Source of the DNA: Betaproteobacteria bacterium
GTDB taxonomy: Bacteria; Pseudomonadota; Gammaproteobacteria; Burkholderiales; SG8-41
DNA length: 64,000 nucleotides
Direction of reading: 5' to 3'
Assembly (NCBI GenBank): GCA_025363575.1
Contig: JANYDM010000004.1
Span: 69,246-133,245, forward strand
In this document: positions 19,450 to 28,037 of the stretch, piece after piece
Position numbering within the stretch: the stretch's first letter is position 1
Layout of the letters: each line of letters opens with the position of its first letter
Made by a program: the position numbers and the translations under genes
The notes under the pieces: generated by a model
What the model saw: the letters and a program-made list of their open reading frames with translations, nothing else
Databases searched by the model: none
Told to the model about the DNA's origin: nothing

Positions 19450-19731
19450 ATGAAGCGAGCGATCTGGCATGACGCAGTCATCGCCGAAAGCGACTGCTGT
19501 GAGGTCGTCGAAGGCAATCAATATTTTCCGCCCGACGCTGTGAAGCGGGAATTTCTGCGCGAGAGCGTTACGCGCACGATTTGCCCCTGGAAAGGCACGG
19601 CCAGCTATTACGATGTGGTGATCACCGGGGAAACCAACAAGGATGCCGCCTGGTATTACCCGGAGACCAAATTGGCGGCGAACAACATCAAAGGTTACGT
19701 CGCGTTCTGGAAAGGCGTGAAAGTCGAATAG
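19450..19731 (+). CDS. DUF427 domain protein
   Basis: A 93-residue protein with the DUF427 core: V-V-E-G-N-Q-Y-F-P-P, the T-I-C-P-W-K-G-T-A-S-Y-Y motif and a terminal G-Y-V-A-F-W-K-G-V. The family is small, cytosolic and of unknown function, and is found singly or in tandem in many bacteria. A CGGGAG ribosome-binding sequence precedes the ATG. It lies 56 bases after metF and may be read through from that operon. Confidence 0.88.
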   Translation: MKRAIWHDAVIAESDCCEVVEGNQYFPPDAVKREFLRESVTRTICPWKGTASYYDVVITGETNKDAAWYYPETKLAANNIKGYVAFWKGVKVE

Positions 19732-19876
19732 TATGGCGACCCGCGTAGTCCTACACGGCAGGTGACAAATTCCACACTAGTTCAACGGGCATATGGCTTT
19801 GTCATCGCCATTTGCTTACACTTCCGCCTTCTGCCATTCGACGGTGCAAACGCATGCATCCTTCCTCGGCGCATAG

Positions 19877-20569
19877 ATGAAAACCGGGATCCTCACTGCC
19901 GTCAGTCTCGCCGCCCTATGCTGCACCGGTGCCGCGTCTGCGCAGGGCTTCAAGTTTTCGCAGCCGGACGACGGCGGCGCCAAAGCCAAAGAAGAAGCGC
20001 GCCAACAGGCGATTGCCGAGCGCCTTTCCACGCCTTGCCTCGACCAGCTCAAAGACAAAAAAATTATGCTCATCATCGGTGAGCAGCAGACAGGCGGCGG
20101 CATCCAGGCCAACCAGGAAAATTACGGCCCGCATTTCCAGGCGATCAACCAGCGACTCCGCGCGCTCGGGCTCAGGACTTACACGCCGGAAGAAATCAAA
20201 AAACAGATTGCACAAGCCGAAATCGATGCCTACTTCAAAGGCAATCCCGACGCCGCGCTTTCCGCGTCGCGTCGCCTCGGCGCGAGCTTCGTGCTGCGCG
20301 GTCTCATCACGTCGCAGGCAAGCGTGAATCCGGTGATTCGTGTAAATGAGGTGACAGTCAACCTGGGCTTCTCGCTCGTCGACAGCGGCGGCTTCATGCT
20401 TTCCGATGCCGCCGCTCAGGGCGCCTCGTATTCGGGCAGCGATGTCCGCTCGACCGCGGCGCGGCTCATCAACGAGCAGGCCGATGAAGTTGTCGCCAGG
20501 CTGTATAGCGATTATTGTACGAAAGCGGCGGTCGCCGCACCCAAAGCGGAACCGAAACGCAAGAAGTAG
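19877..20569 (+). CDS. Secreted CsgG/LpoB-like protein of unknown function
   Basis: A 230-residue protein with a signal peptide (M-K-T-G-I-L-T-A then a hydrophobic run to A-S-A-Q). There is no lipobox directly at the cleavage site. The body has a predicted alternating alpha/beta pattern: K-I-M-L-I-I-G-E, L-R-A-L-G-L-R-T-Y-T-P, G-A-S-F-V-L-R-G-L-I and V-N-L-G-F-S-L-V-D, which resembles CsgG/LpoB/FlgT-type periplasmic domains. The C-terminus is Lys-rich. It is the first of three co-directional genes with a second CsgG-like protein and a Ser/Thr kinase whose extracytoplasmic part has the same pattern. Function unknown. Confidence 0.72.
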   Translation: MKTGILTAVSLAALCCTGAASAQGFKFSQPDDGGAKAKEEARQQAIAERLSTPCLDQLKDKKIMLIIGEQQTGGGIQANQENYGPHFQAINQRLRALGLRTYTPEEIKKQIAQAEIDAYFKGNPDAALSASRRLGASFVLRGLITSQASVNPVIRVNEVTVNLGFSLVDSGGFMLSDAAAQGASYSGSDVRSTAARLINEQADEVVARLYSDYCTKAAVAAPKAEPKRKK

Positions 20570-20615
20570 TTCGACCGCACCCGCACTTATGCTCATCTCT
20601 CAGGAGGGCCGAAAA

Positions 20616-21419
20616 ATGAAAATCCAATTCGCCGGAGCCATGCTGATCGCTGCGTCGGTTGCGCTATCGGGTATGAGCCAGGCCCAGCCGCGCTGGGGCG
20701 CTGAAAGCAGCCCGGCGCCTGCAACGTCGACATCGCAGAAAGCCAACGATGCGGCTGACCGCGCCGTGTACAAGCCGATCGAGTATCCGAACGCGGCTAA
20801 AGCCGGCCCGCCCGTCATCGTGATTCCCGGCGAGATCAAAAGCACCAACGCCACCTTCACGCAGAAAATCGGCGCCAACAATATCGCCGATTTCGCCGAG
20901 ATCGAGCTGTCGAAGGCCAACTTCCCGGTTCTCGAGCGCACCAATCTTGGCCCGCTGCTCAATGAGTTCACGCTCGCCTACAACCTCGGCGATCAGGAAA
21001 GCGCGAGTAAGATGCTCGGCCGCGGCAAGCTGAAGACGACGAAATGGGTGCTTAAATTCGACATACTCAAAACGGAGCAGGTCGCCGCGGCACAAAAAGG
21101 ATTCGACGGCGGTTCGGTCGGCCGTATCATCGGAATCTTCGGCGGGCAAGGCGCCGCGATCGGCGGTACTGCGGTCGGATCGGTCAAGACCCAGGACACA
21201 ACCGGCGTCTGGATCGTCGGCATGCGCTACAAGATCATGAACGCGGAGACGACCGAGCAAGTCGCGCAAGGCTACACCGAGGAAAAAATGGAAGTCGGCA
21301 CGACGTCGACCTCGGTGCTCGGCGCCTCCAACGCGCAGCAAGGCGGGGTGACACTAGACACCATGGTGCAGCGGCTGATCCAGAAAACGGTGTGGGAAAT
21401 CGACAGCAAGTACAAATAG
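20616..21419 (+). CDS. Secreted CsgG-like protein
   Basis: A 267-residue exported protein. A strong AGGAGGG ribosome-binding site precedes ATG 20616, giving a clear signal peptide (M-K-I-Q-F-A-G-A-M to S-Q-A-Q). The mature part has CsgG-family features: F-A-E-I-E-L-S-K-A-N-F-P-V-L-E-R, L-G-R-G-K-L-K-T-T-K-W-V-L-K-F-D, then W-I-V-G-M-R-Y-K-I-M-N-A-E-T and a closing helix ending W-E-I-D-S-K-Y-K. No lipobox cysteine is visible, unlike true curli CsgG. It probably acts in the periplasm with its neighbours. Its role is not known. Confidence 0.78.
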   Translation: MKIQFAGAMLIAASVALSGMSQAQPRWGAESSPAPATSTSQKANDAADRAVYKPIEYPNAAKAGPPVIVIPGEIKSTNATFTQKIGANNIADFAEIELSKANFPVLERTNLGPLLNEFTLAYNLGDQESASKMLGRGKLKTTKWVLKFDILKTEQVAAAQKGFDGGSVGRIIGIFGGQGAAIGGTAVGSVKTQDTTGVWIVGMRYKIMNAETTEQVAQGYTEEKMEVGTTSTSVLGASNAQQGGVTLDTMVQRLIQKTVWEIDSKYK

Positions 21420-21446
21420 GCGCGCTGCGCGGGACGACCTGACGCC

Positions 21447-23843
21447 ATGAGCGAAGCACCGGGCATACCCGCCAGGCTGGGCAAATACGAAATCCTGCGC
21501 GTGCTCGGGCGCGGCGCAATGGGCGTCGTGTACGAAGCATTCGACCCGAGCATAGAACGTACAGTTGCATTGAAAACAATACGCCGCGATCAGCTCGAGG
21601 GCGACGATGCGGCCGAAGTGATTACGCGTTTTCAGCGCGAAGCAAAAGCCGCGGGCCGCCTCAACCATCCGAACATCGTCGCCATCTACGATTTCGGCAA
21701 TGACGGCGATACCACGTTTATCGCCATGGAGTTCGTGATCGGCCGCGAACTCAAGGCTCATTTTCAGAAGGACGAGCGATTTCCGCTGCCGGAGATCGCG
21801 CGCATCATGGGCGAGCTGCTTGACGCGCTCGAATATTCGCACAACTACGGCGTCGTCCATCGCGACATCAAGCCTGCCAACATCATCATTCGCCCCAATG
21901 GGCAGGTCAAAGTCGCGGACTTCGGCATCGCGCGCATCGAATCCTCGCAGTACACGCAGGCTGGCTCCGTGCTCGGTACGCCTGCGTACATGTCGCCCGA
22001 GCAGTTCATGGGACAGACCGTCGACCGTCGCTCCGATATTTTTTCGGGCGGTGTCGTGCTCTATGAGTTCCTGACCGGCGAGCGGCCGTTCTCGGGTGCC
22101 GCGACGACCATCATGCACAAAGTGCTGACAGTCAATCCGCCGCCGCCGTCCAGGCTCAATGTGCAGGTACCGCGGCCCTTCGATGCCGTGATCGCCAAGG
22201 CCATGGCCAAACGCCCGGAGGATCGCTTCAAGACGGCTCGCGAATTTTCTGACGCGATCCGCTCGGCTGCCGACGGCATTAGGGTGCCGGGGCTGCCCGA
22301 CGTCGATGTCACGGACGGCGGCACGGTCATCAACACCGCTGCCGATCCGAACGTCAATACCATCGCAGATCTGCTCGGCGAGCCTAAGACCCCGCGGACT
22401 ACTCCTGCCCCGGCAGCTGTATCGAGCCCGGCAGCGGCGACACCAAAACGCAAAGCTCCCATGGTCGCTATCGCTTCGGCCGTGGCAGGCGTCTTCGCAG
22501 TCAGCATTGCAAGCTACTTCGTGATGACGTCGGGCAAATCGCGAGATCCGGCCGTCGCCTCGAGTGCAACACCACCGGCCGCTGCGGCTCCTGCGTCCGC
22601 GCCCGCAGCCGAGCCGGCGACGCAGGTCGCTGCAGCGCTGCCGCCGGTCGAGCCGGGCATGATGATAATCAGCGCGGTAGGCCTCGCGGACCCTAAAGAC
22701 CAGAAATACCAGACGGACAAAGCTCTGCTCACGTCCGACGTGCGCGCCGACTCGAAAAGCCAGCTCGTCGAGAAAGCAATCGCGCTCTATCTCGACCGCG
22801 CATCGCTCGCCAAGAATTACGACCTGCTGCGCGAGAAGCTGTTGTCGAAGAGCGGCAGCTATATCGCGAGCATCGTGCAGGAAGGCGCGCCCGAACTCGG
22901 CAAGGATGGGCTCATGTACGTGACGACGCAGGCGGCAGTGCGCGTGCGCGAAGTGCAGAAATCGCTCAATCAGATGTCGCGCGACGAGCGCATCGACTTT
23001 ATCCGCAACAATGGCGATCCCAAAATCTCCGTGGCGATCAGCGTGCGCGGCGAGGGCGATGCCGCCGTCGCGCAGAATTCACAAGTCGCCGGCAACCTGC
23101 TCAAGGTGCGCATCAAATCGTTCGGTTTCCGCATCTGGTCGGACGATGCGCCCGCGGCTGCGCCGGGTAGTGGCGCCGACTTCGCCGTGATCGGCGAAGC
23201 GCGGCTGAAGAAACTGTCGGCCAAACTTGAAGCCTCGGGCATCACTATCAGCAAATACACGCTGACGTCATGGACAGTGAAGTGCGTCGACAAGCAGAGC
23301 GGCGAGGAAATCTATTACAACAACAATCTGCCGGTCGGTGCGGGCTCATGGTCGACGGAAGAACAGGCGCTCGCCGCGATCGGCGGCAAAATTGCCGATG
23401 AATTCTCGCGCGATTTTTTCGTGCGGCATTTCAACGCTAACGGGCAAAAAGTCGCGCTTAAAATCGTCGGCCTGCCCGACAAAAGCGTGGAAGCCGGAAT
23501 CGCCCGCGAACTGGTCGGGTTGCAGTCAGTGATCGGCGTCACGCGCCGCGCAGGTGCGCCGGCCGTCTATGATCTCCAGCTTTCCGGCGGCTCGGGACCG
23601 CTTACCGACCTGGTCGCGAACGCCGTATTGAAGCCACTGAATGCGAAGCTTGGCCAGGCGTGTTTCAACCTTGGCGCAACCAGTGGCGAACAGGTCACGG
23701 TCGCATTCGAGGCCGCGTGCGCGGATAAGTCCGTCTTGACCAAGCTCGACAGCAATCCGCCCGCGTCGCTCTATGCCGCGCCGCCTGCCCGGCAGAAGCT
23801 GATACTGCACGATCCCGAGGCCATTAAAAAGGTGACGATCTAG
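21447..23843 (+). CDS. Transmembrane Hanks-type Ser/Thr protein kinase with CsgG/FlgT-like extracytoplasmic region
   Basis: The cytosolic kinase domain (about residues 14-275) has every catalytic element: glycine loop G-R-G-A-M-G, Lys43 in A-L-K, H-R-D-I-K-P-A-N with Asp140, D-F-G with Asp158, and the S-P-E-Q activation-segment motif. A Pro/Ala linker leads to one membrane helix (about 338-360), then a second Ala/Pro-rich linker and a periplasmic region (about 410-798). That region holds two predicted alpha/beta units resembling FlgT/CsgG, including G-A-D-F-A-V-I-G-E-A-R and I-A-D-E-F-S-R-D-F-F. The likely role is signal sensing outside and phosphorylation inside. It follows the two CsgG-like genes and meets a cyclase-FHA gene end to end. 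Ligand and substrates are unknown. Confidence 0.9.
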   Translation: MSEAPGIPARLGKYEILRVLGRGAMGVVYEAFDPSIERTVALKTIRRDQLEGDDAAEVITRFQREAKAAGRLNHPNIVAIYDFGNDGDTTFIAMEFVIGRELKAHFQKDERFPLPEIARIMGELLDALEYSHNYGVVHRDIKPANIIIRPNGQVKVADFGIARIESSQYTQAGSVLGTPAYMSPEQFMGQTVDRRSDIFSGGVVLYEFLTGERPFSGAATTIMHKVLTVNPPPPSRLNVQVPRPFDAVIAKAMAKRPEDRFKTAREFSDAIRSAADGIRVPGLPDVDVTDGGTVINTAADPNVNTIADLLGEPKTPRTTPAPAAVSSPAAATPKRKAPMVAIASAVAGVFAVSIASYFVMTSGKSRDPAVASSATPPAAAAPASAPAAEPATQVAAALPPVEPGMMIISAVGLADPKDQKYQTDKALLTSDVRADSKSQLVEKAIALYLDRASLAKNYDLLREKLLSKSGSYIASIVQEGAPELGKDGLMYVTTQAAVRVREVQKSLNQMSRDERIDFIRNNGDPKISVAISVRGEGDAAVAQNSQVAGNLLKVRIKSFGFRIWSDDAPAAAPGSGADFAVIGEARLKKLSAKLEASGITISKYTLTSWTVKCVDKQSGEEIYYNNNLPVGAGSWSTEEQALAAIGGKIADEFSRDFFVRHFNANGQKVALKIVGLPDKSVEAGIARELVGLQSVIGVTRRAGAPAVYDLQLSGGSGPLTDLVANAVLKPLNAKLGQACFNLGATSGEQVTVAFEAACADKSVLTKLDSNPPASLYAAPPARQKLILHDPEAIKKVTI

Positions 23844-23857
23844 CGGAGTCCGCGAAA

Positions 23858-24748
23858 TCAGGCGCAAACGAAGGAGACGATCTCGGCGTCTTGCGCGCCT
23901 GACGTGTGGCCCAGGCAAATAACGCCGCGGCCGCGCAGCATGAGCTGCTCGCGTTTGAGCATGATTTCGGGATCGCTCTCGACCGTTACGTAGGTGCCAT
24001 TGGTACTTTGGTCGACGAGGAAAAATTTGCCGCGCCGGCACTCGATTTTGCAATGCACGCGCGACGCCATCTTGTCCGGCACGACCAGCTCGTTGCCCGC
24101 ATCGCGCCCGAGCGACGCCGCTTTTTTTTGCGCACCCAGCTCGATAGTCAGGGTGCTGTAAGTCAGCGACAGCGTAGCTTCATGCGTACTGACAAGCGAT
24201 TCGCGCGAGGCGAGCGCCGTTAAGTCGCTGCTGTCGTGCCAGATGACTTCGAAGATGCGGATTTCGTCCTGTTTGCCCTTGACCTGCATGGCGTCGATCT
24301 CGCGGGTTGCCGCTTTGAGCAGCGGAGAAAGACCGTCCACCGTGGGCCCGCTGGTGATGACTTGACCGCTTTTGGCGAGTCCCGCCATGCGTGCGGCGGT
24401 ATTCACGGCGTCGCCGAAAAAATCGCCGCGTTCTTCGATCGCGGGACCGAAATGAAAGCCGACGCGAATGGCCAGGCGCACGCCATCGATCTGCGGCAAC
24501 GCCGCAACGCGCTGCTGCATATCGCAGGCGGCCTGCATGGCGGCATCGGCGGACGGCAGTACCGCCATGACTTCGTCGCCAATTGTCTTGATAACCCGGC
24601 CGTCCTGCAGCACTGTGCTTTTGCGCAGCTCGGTGAGGACTTTCTCGATCGCGGCCAGTGCGCGCTGGTCGCCGAGCTTTTCGTACAGGCTCGTGCTGCC
24701 GCTGACGTCAGCAAACATGATCGCGCAGTGCCGGGATGCCCTAGTCAC
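23858..24748 (-). CDS. Class III adenylate/guanylate cyclase fused to an FHA domain
   Basis: The 296-residue protein has a class III cyclase domain (about residues 5-185), with metal aspartates D14 (F-A-D-V-S-G-S-T) and D58 (I-G-D-E), a Lys at the usual purine-selecting position (K54) and the transition-state motif G-D-A-V-N-T-A-A-R-M. A C-terminal FHA domain (about 205-290) has S-L-G-R-D, S-R-V-H and N-G-T-Y, which should bind phosphothreonine. No signal peptide or membrane helix is seen, so it is cytosolic. It converges on the kinase gene with 14 bases between, and it is reasonable to infer that the FHA domain reads the kinase's phosphorylation. Adenylate versus guanylate activity is not settled. 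Confidence 0.88.
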   Translation of the reverse strand: MTRASRHCAIMFADVSGSTSLYEKLGDQRALAAIEKVLTELRKSTVLQDGRVIKTIGDEVMAVLPSADAAMQAACDMQQRVAALPQIDGVRLAIRVGFHFGPAIEERGDFFGDAVNTAARMAGLAKSGQVITSGPTVDGLSPLLKAATREIDAMQVKGKQDEIRIFEVIWHDSSDLTALASRESLVSTHEATLSLTYSTLTIELGAQKKAASLGRDAGNELVVPDKMASRVHCKIECRRGKFFLVDQSTNGTYVTVESDPEIMLKREQLMLRGRGVICLGHTSGAQDAEIVSFVCA

Positions 24749-24805
24749 AGCGCGGAATTATAGCGTAGCGGGTACGCCGCCATGCTGACGTCCCGCCGTC
24801 CGGCG

Positions 24806-26323
24806 TCAAGCAGCTTTCGCGACGGTCTTTTTCTTTACCTGCGCGGCGGTCGTGTGCATCGCCGCATACGCGGCGTGCGCCGCGGCTTCGGCGTCACCCA
24901 CGTGCACTGGCAGGCCCATGTCGGACAATACCGAACCGAGCGCCGACAGGCACAGCATGACGTTATCAGGCCGGCACGAATAACCCATCAGGCCGAAGCG
25001 CCAGATTTTTCCGGCGAGCGGGCCGAGGCCGGCGCCGATTTCGATACCGAACTCGTTGAGCAGTGTTTTCCTGACGACGGCCTCGTCGACGCCCTCCGGG
25101 CAGCGCACCGCGTTCATCTGCGGGATCTGGTATTGCTCTTTGACCAGGAACTTGAGGCCCATCGCTTCGAGGCCCGCTTTCAGCGCAAGGTGGTGGCGAT
25201 GATGGCGGGCCCAGCAGTTTTCAATGCCCTCTTCGCGAATAAGCAATAATGCTTCGTGCAGCGCGAACAGCGAATTCGTCGGCGCGGTATGGTGGTAGGT
25301 ACGCGTGGAGGCGCCCCAGTAGCCGAGCAGCAGATTCATATCCATGAACCAGCTGTGGATCTTGTCCTTGCGCGCTTTGACGTCGGCGACCATGCGCTCG
25401 GAAAACGACACCGGCGACAGGCCGGGCGTGCAGGAAAGACATTTCTGGCTAGCGGAGTAAACCGCATCTATGCCCCATTCGTCGACTAGCACCGGCGTGC
25501 CGCCGAGCGACGTCACCGCATCGACGATCACCAGCGCATCGTGCTTGTGCGCGATCTCCACCAGCGTTTTAGCATCCGACTGGCAACCGGTCGAGGTTTC
25601 CGCGTGCACGAACGCGAGAATGCGCGCGCCCGGGTTTTTGCGGAACGCGTCTTCGACCTTGTGCGGATCGATCGGCGAGCCCCATTCGTCTTCGACGATG
25701 ATCGCGGTGCCGCCGCAGCGCTCGACGTTTTCTATCATGCGGCCGCCGAACACGCCGTTGCGGCAGACGACGACCTTGTCGCCGGGCCGCACCAGGTTGA
25801 CGAAGCAGAATTCCATGCCGACCGAGCCCGGCCCCGAGATCGGAAAGGTGAGCGGGTTCTTGGTCTGATAAGCGTAGCGCAGCAGCGTTTTCAACTCTTC
25901 CATCATCTCGACGAAAATCGGATCGAGATAGCCGATCGCCGGCTGACTCATCGTCGTCAGCACGCGCGGATGGATTTCCGTCGGGCCGGGACCCATCAGG
26001 GTACGCTGCGGGGGATGGAAGGAATTGATGCGTTTGGCGGGCGCAAAATCGTTCATGTTGTCGTTTCCTGTAAGTGGCGATCCGAACAAACTTTCGCCGT
26101 CCGGACGCGACTTCATCCGGAGCGGTTTTCTGGCGGTTGCTTCATTGAGTACGTCGGCGGCGGCAATCTGGCCCTTGCTCGCGTTTTCCACTTCCATCGC
26201 CCAGCGCGCGGGCACATAACCGGATTTGACCCAGTTGTTGACCACGGCACGGTCAAGGCGGAATTGGCGCGCGACTTCGGCTTGGGAGCCGAAAAGCGCA
26301 ACGAGTCGGTCGGCACAGTTCAT
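24806..26323 (-). CDS. PLP aminotransferase (alanine-glyoxylate / serine-pyruvate type) with an in-frame N-terminal YdaS-like HTH
   Basis: The C-terminal ~416 residues form a class V aminotransferase: P-G-P-T-E near residue 112, V-D-A-V-T-S with Asp268, and the PLP lysine K294 in S-A-S-Q-K. It would transfer amino groups to glyoxylate or pyruvate. The first ~62 residues are a Cro/YdaS-like helix-turn-helix (S-Q-A-E-V-A-R-Q-F and A-V-V-N-N-W-V-K-S-G). There is no stop between the two. An internal ATG at 26056 with AGGAAA seven bases upstream could give the enzyme alone. Thus either a real fusion or two in-frame products from one open frame. A palindromic site lies upstream of the HTH start (26330-26345). 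The C-terminus is Lys/Ala-rich. Confidence 0.85.
   Translation of the reverse strand: MNCADRLVALFGSQAEVARQFRLDRAVVNNWVKSGYVPARWAMEVENASKGQIAAADVLNEATARKPLRMKSRPDGESLFGSPLTGNDNMNDFAPAKRINSFHPPQRTLMGPGPTEIHPRVLTTMSQPAIGYLDPIFVEMMEELKTLLRYAYQTKNPLTFPISGPGSVGMEFCFVNLVRPGDKVVVCRNGVFGGRMIENVERCGGTAIIVEDEWGSPIDPHKVEDAFRKNPGARILAFVHAETSTGCQSDAKTLVEIAHKHDALVIVDAVTSLGGTPVLVDEWGIDAVYSASQKCLSCTPGLSPVSFSERMVADVKARKDKIHSWFMDMNLLLGYWGASTRTYHHTAPTNSLFALHEALLLIREEGIENCWARHHRHHLALKAGLEAMGLKFLVKEQYQIPQMNAVRCPEGVDEAVVRKTLLNEFGIEIGAGLGPLAGKIWRFGLMGYSCRPDNVMLCLSALGSVLSDMGLPVHVGDAEAAAHAAYAAMHTTAAQVKKKTVAKAA
26054..26069 (-). promoter_or_regulatory. Internal ribosome-binding site and ATG for the aminotransferase alone
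   Basis: AGGAAA (26069-26064) stands seven bases before an in-frame ATG (26056-26054) whose product would begin M-N-D-F-A-P-A-K. This is where family members normally start. It decides between a 505-residue fusion and a separate 416-residue enzyme, and both may be made. Confidence 0.6.
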
Positions 26324-26329
26324 GGTTTC

Positions 26330-26345
26330 GTTCTCAGATGAGAAC
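26330..26345. promoter_or_regulatory. Palindromic operator candidate upstream of the HTH-aminotransferase gene
   Basis: GTTCTCAGATGAGAAC has perfect 7-base arms with a two-base centre and lies seven bases before the ATG at 26323. Its position directly ahead of a gene whose first domain is a helix-turn-helix suggests self-regulation. No binding data exist, and the call is by position and symmetry. Confidence 0.55.
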
Positions 26346-26354
26346 TTACCATGA

Positions 26355-26367
26355 CAAAATTATTTTG
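26355..26367. repeat. A/T-rich palindrome next to the operator candidate
   Basis: CAAAATTATTTTG is a perfect 6+1+6 inverted repeat, 10 bases from the first palindrome, in a locally A/T-rich stretch (26346-26395). The minus-strand promoter for the HTH-aminotransferase gene probably lies here: TTGTCA can be paired with a weak TAAGTT after 17 bases. The palindrome may be a second operator or promoter sequence only. Confidence 0.4.
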
Positions 26368-26403
26368 ACAATATTGCTCTAAACATTCGAGAGTTAGCGC
26401 CTA

Positions 26404-27276
26404 CTATGAATCGATAAAGGTCGGGAAATTTCCTTGCGGATCAAAAGCTCTATCCCCATCCTCGCTAGCAAAGCCGGTCGTTGCAATGGCCTTGAAATCG
26501 AACAGCTTGCGATCCATCAGGTGCGAAGGACGTACGTCCTGCAGGCTGCGGAAAATCGATTCGACGCGCCCCGGAAACCGTTTTTCCCAGTCGCGCATCT
26601 GATCCTTCATCTGCTTTCTTTGCAGCGTCGGCTGCGAGCCGCACAGGTCGCACGGAATGATCGGGAATTGTTTTATGCCGGCGTAGGCTGCAAGGTCGCG
26701 CTCCTGGACATAAGCGAGCGGCCGTATCACTACGTGGGCGCCATCGTCCGATACCAGCTTGGGCGGCATCGCTTTCAACTTGCCGCCGAAAAACAAATTC
26801 AGGAAGAAAGTTTCGAGGATGTCGTCGCGATGATGGCCCAACGCGATTTTGGTAGCGCCGAGCTCCTTCGCGACACGGTACAGTACGCCGCGGCGGAGGC
26901 GCGAGCATAGCCCGCACATCGTCTTGCCGTCGGGAATGACACGCTTCACGACCGAGTAAGTGTCCTGCACTTCGATGTGAAACGGCACGCCGAGCGCTTT
27001 CAGATAATCGGGCAGCACGTGCGCTGGATAGCCCGGGTGGCGCTGATCCAGATTGACGGCGACGATCTCGAAATCGATGGGCGCATGCGTGCGCAGGTTG
27101 AGCAGAACGTCGAGCATCGCGTAGCTGTCCTTGCCACCCGACAGGCAGACCATCACGCGGTCGCCCGCGCTTATCATCGAATAGTCGCCGATCGCCTGCC
27201 CGACCTGGCGGCGCAGCCGCTTGGCGAGCTTGTTCGATTCGTACAACGCTTTCTGATGCAGATCGGGCGCGTTCAT
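26404..27276 (-). CDS. ttcA: tRNA 2-thiocytidine(32) synthetase TtcA
   Basis: Iron-sulphur enzyme that thiolates cytidine 32 of certain tRNAs. The PP-loop [10 protein letters not shown] near residue 45 binds ATP. The cluster motifs are C-G-L-C (M-C-G-L-C-S-R) and C-D-L-C (I-P-C-D-L-C-G-S-Q). The length of 290 residues is normal. The start overlaps the stop of the upstream SDR gene (ATGA, 27273-27276), so they are coupled. Confidence 0.97.
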   Translation of the reverse strand: MNAPDLHQKALYESNKLAKRLRRQVGQAIGDYSMISAGDRVMVCLSGGKDSYAMLDVLLNLRTHAPIDFEIVAVNLDQRHPGYPAHVLPDYLKALGVPFHIEVQDTYSVVKRVIPDGKTMCGLCSRLRRGVLYRVAKELGATKIALGHHRDDILETFFLNLFFGGKLKAMPPKLVSDDGAHVVIRPLAYVQERDLAAYAGIKQFPIIPCDLCGSQPTLQRKQMKDQMRDWEKRFPGRVESIFRSLQDVRPSHLMDRKLFDFKAIATTGFASEDGDRAFDPQGNFPTFIDS

Positions 27277-28037
27277 ATCGTGATACTCCTGCCGCCATCG
27301 ACTGCAATGACCTGGCCGGTCACGTAAGGCGCGGCGCCGACGAGGAACTCCACTGCCTTGGCAATATCGTCCGGCTCGCCAGCGCGCTTCAACGCCGTTT
27401 GATTGACGATGCGCTGTCGCGACAGCTCATCGGACCAAGCATCGTCTTCCGGCCACAGGATAGTGCCCGGCGCGACACCGTTGACCCGGACTTCGGGGCC
27501 GAGTTCGCGTGCCAGCGAGCGCGTGAGCGCCAGCAGGCCGCCTTTCGCGACCGTGTAGACAACGTAATTCTTCATCGGAAACTCGGCATGAATATCGATG
27601 ATATTGACGATGCAGCCATGCCGTTTGCGCAACTCGGCCGCCGCCGCCTGCGACAGAAAAAGTGGTGCCTTCAAATTGGTGCCGACCAGGTCGTCCCAGG
27701 ATTTTTCGGTAATTTCGCCGACGACGGTGGGGAAAAAACTCGACGCGTTGTTGACCAGGATATCGAGGCTGCCGAACCGCTTGACGGTCGTCTTTACGAG
27801 ATCGGGCAGGCTTGCGCCTTTGAGCAGATCGGCCTGGATCAGCGCCACAGTGTCCTTGCGATTTTCATTCAGCGCCTGCTGCAGGGCGCGCGCTTCTGCA
27901 ACGGATGCGCGATGGTGCAGCATGACGTTGACGCCCTGCGCGTGCAGCCGCCGGCAGATTGCAGCGCCGACGCGCTTCGCGCCGCCAGTGACCAGCGCCG
28001 TCTTGCCGGCCAACGTCCCGATTGTGGATTGCGCCAT
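27273..28037 (-). CDS. SDR-family pteridine reductase (FolM/PTR1-like)
   Basis: NADPH-dependent short-chain dehydrogenase, probably reducing dihydro-pterins or dihydrofolate. The cofactor motif is [11 protein letters not shown], the TGxxxRxG form that distinguishes pteridine reductases from general SDRs. [10 protein letters not shown] carries the catalytic Tyr and Lys. The length of 254 residues is typical. Its start codon shares the sequence CCATGG with the divergent methyltransferase gene. It is coupled to ttcA by a 4-base overlap. Confidence 0.88.
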   Translation of the reverse strand: MAQSTIGTLAGKTALVTGGAKRVGAAICRRLHAQGVNVMLHHRASVAEARALQQALNENRKDTVALIQADLLKGASLPDLVKTTVKRFGSLDILVNNASSFFPTVVGEITEKSWDDLVGTNLKAPLFLSQAAAAELRKRHGCIVNIIDIHAEFPMKNYVVYTVAKGGLLALTRSLARELGPEVRVNGVAPGTILWPEDDAWSDELSRQRIVNQTALKRAGEPDDIAKAVEFLVGAAPYVTGQVIAVDGGRSITI

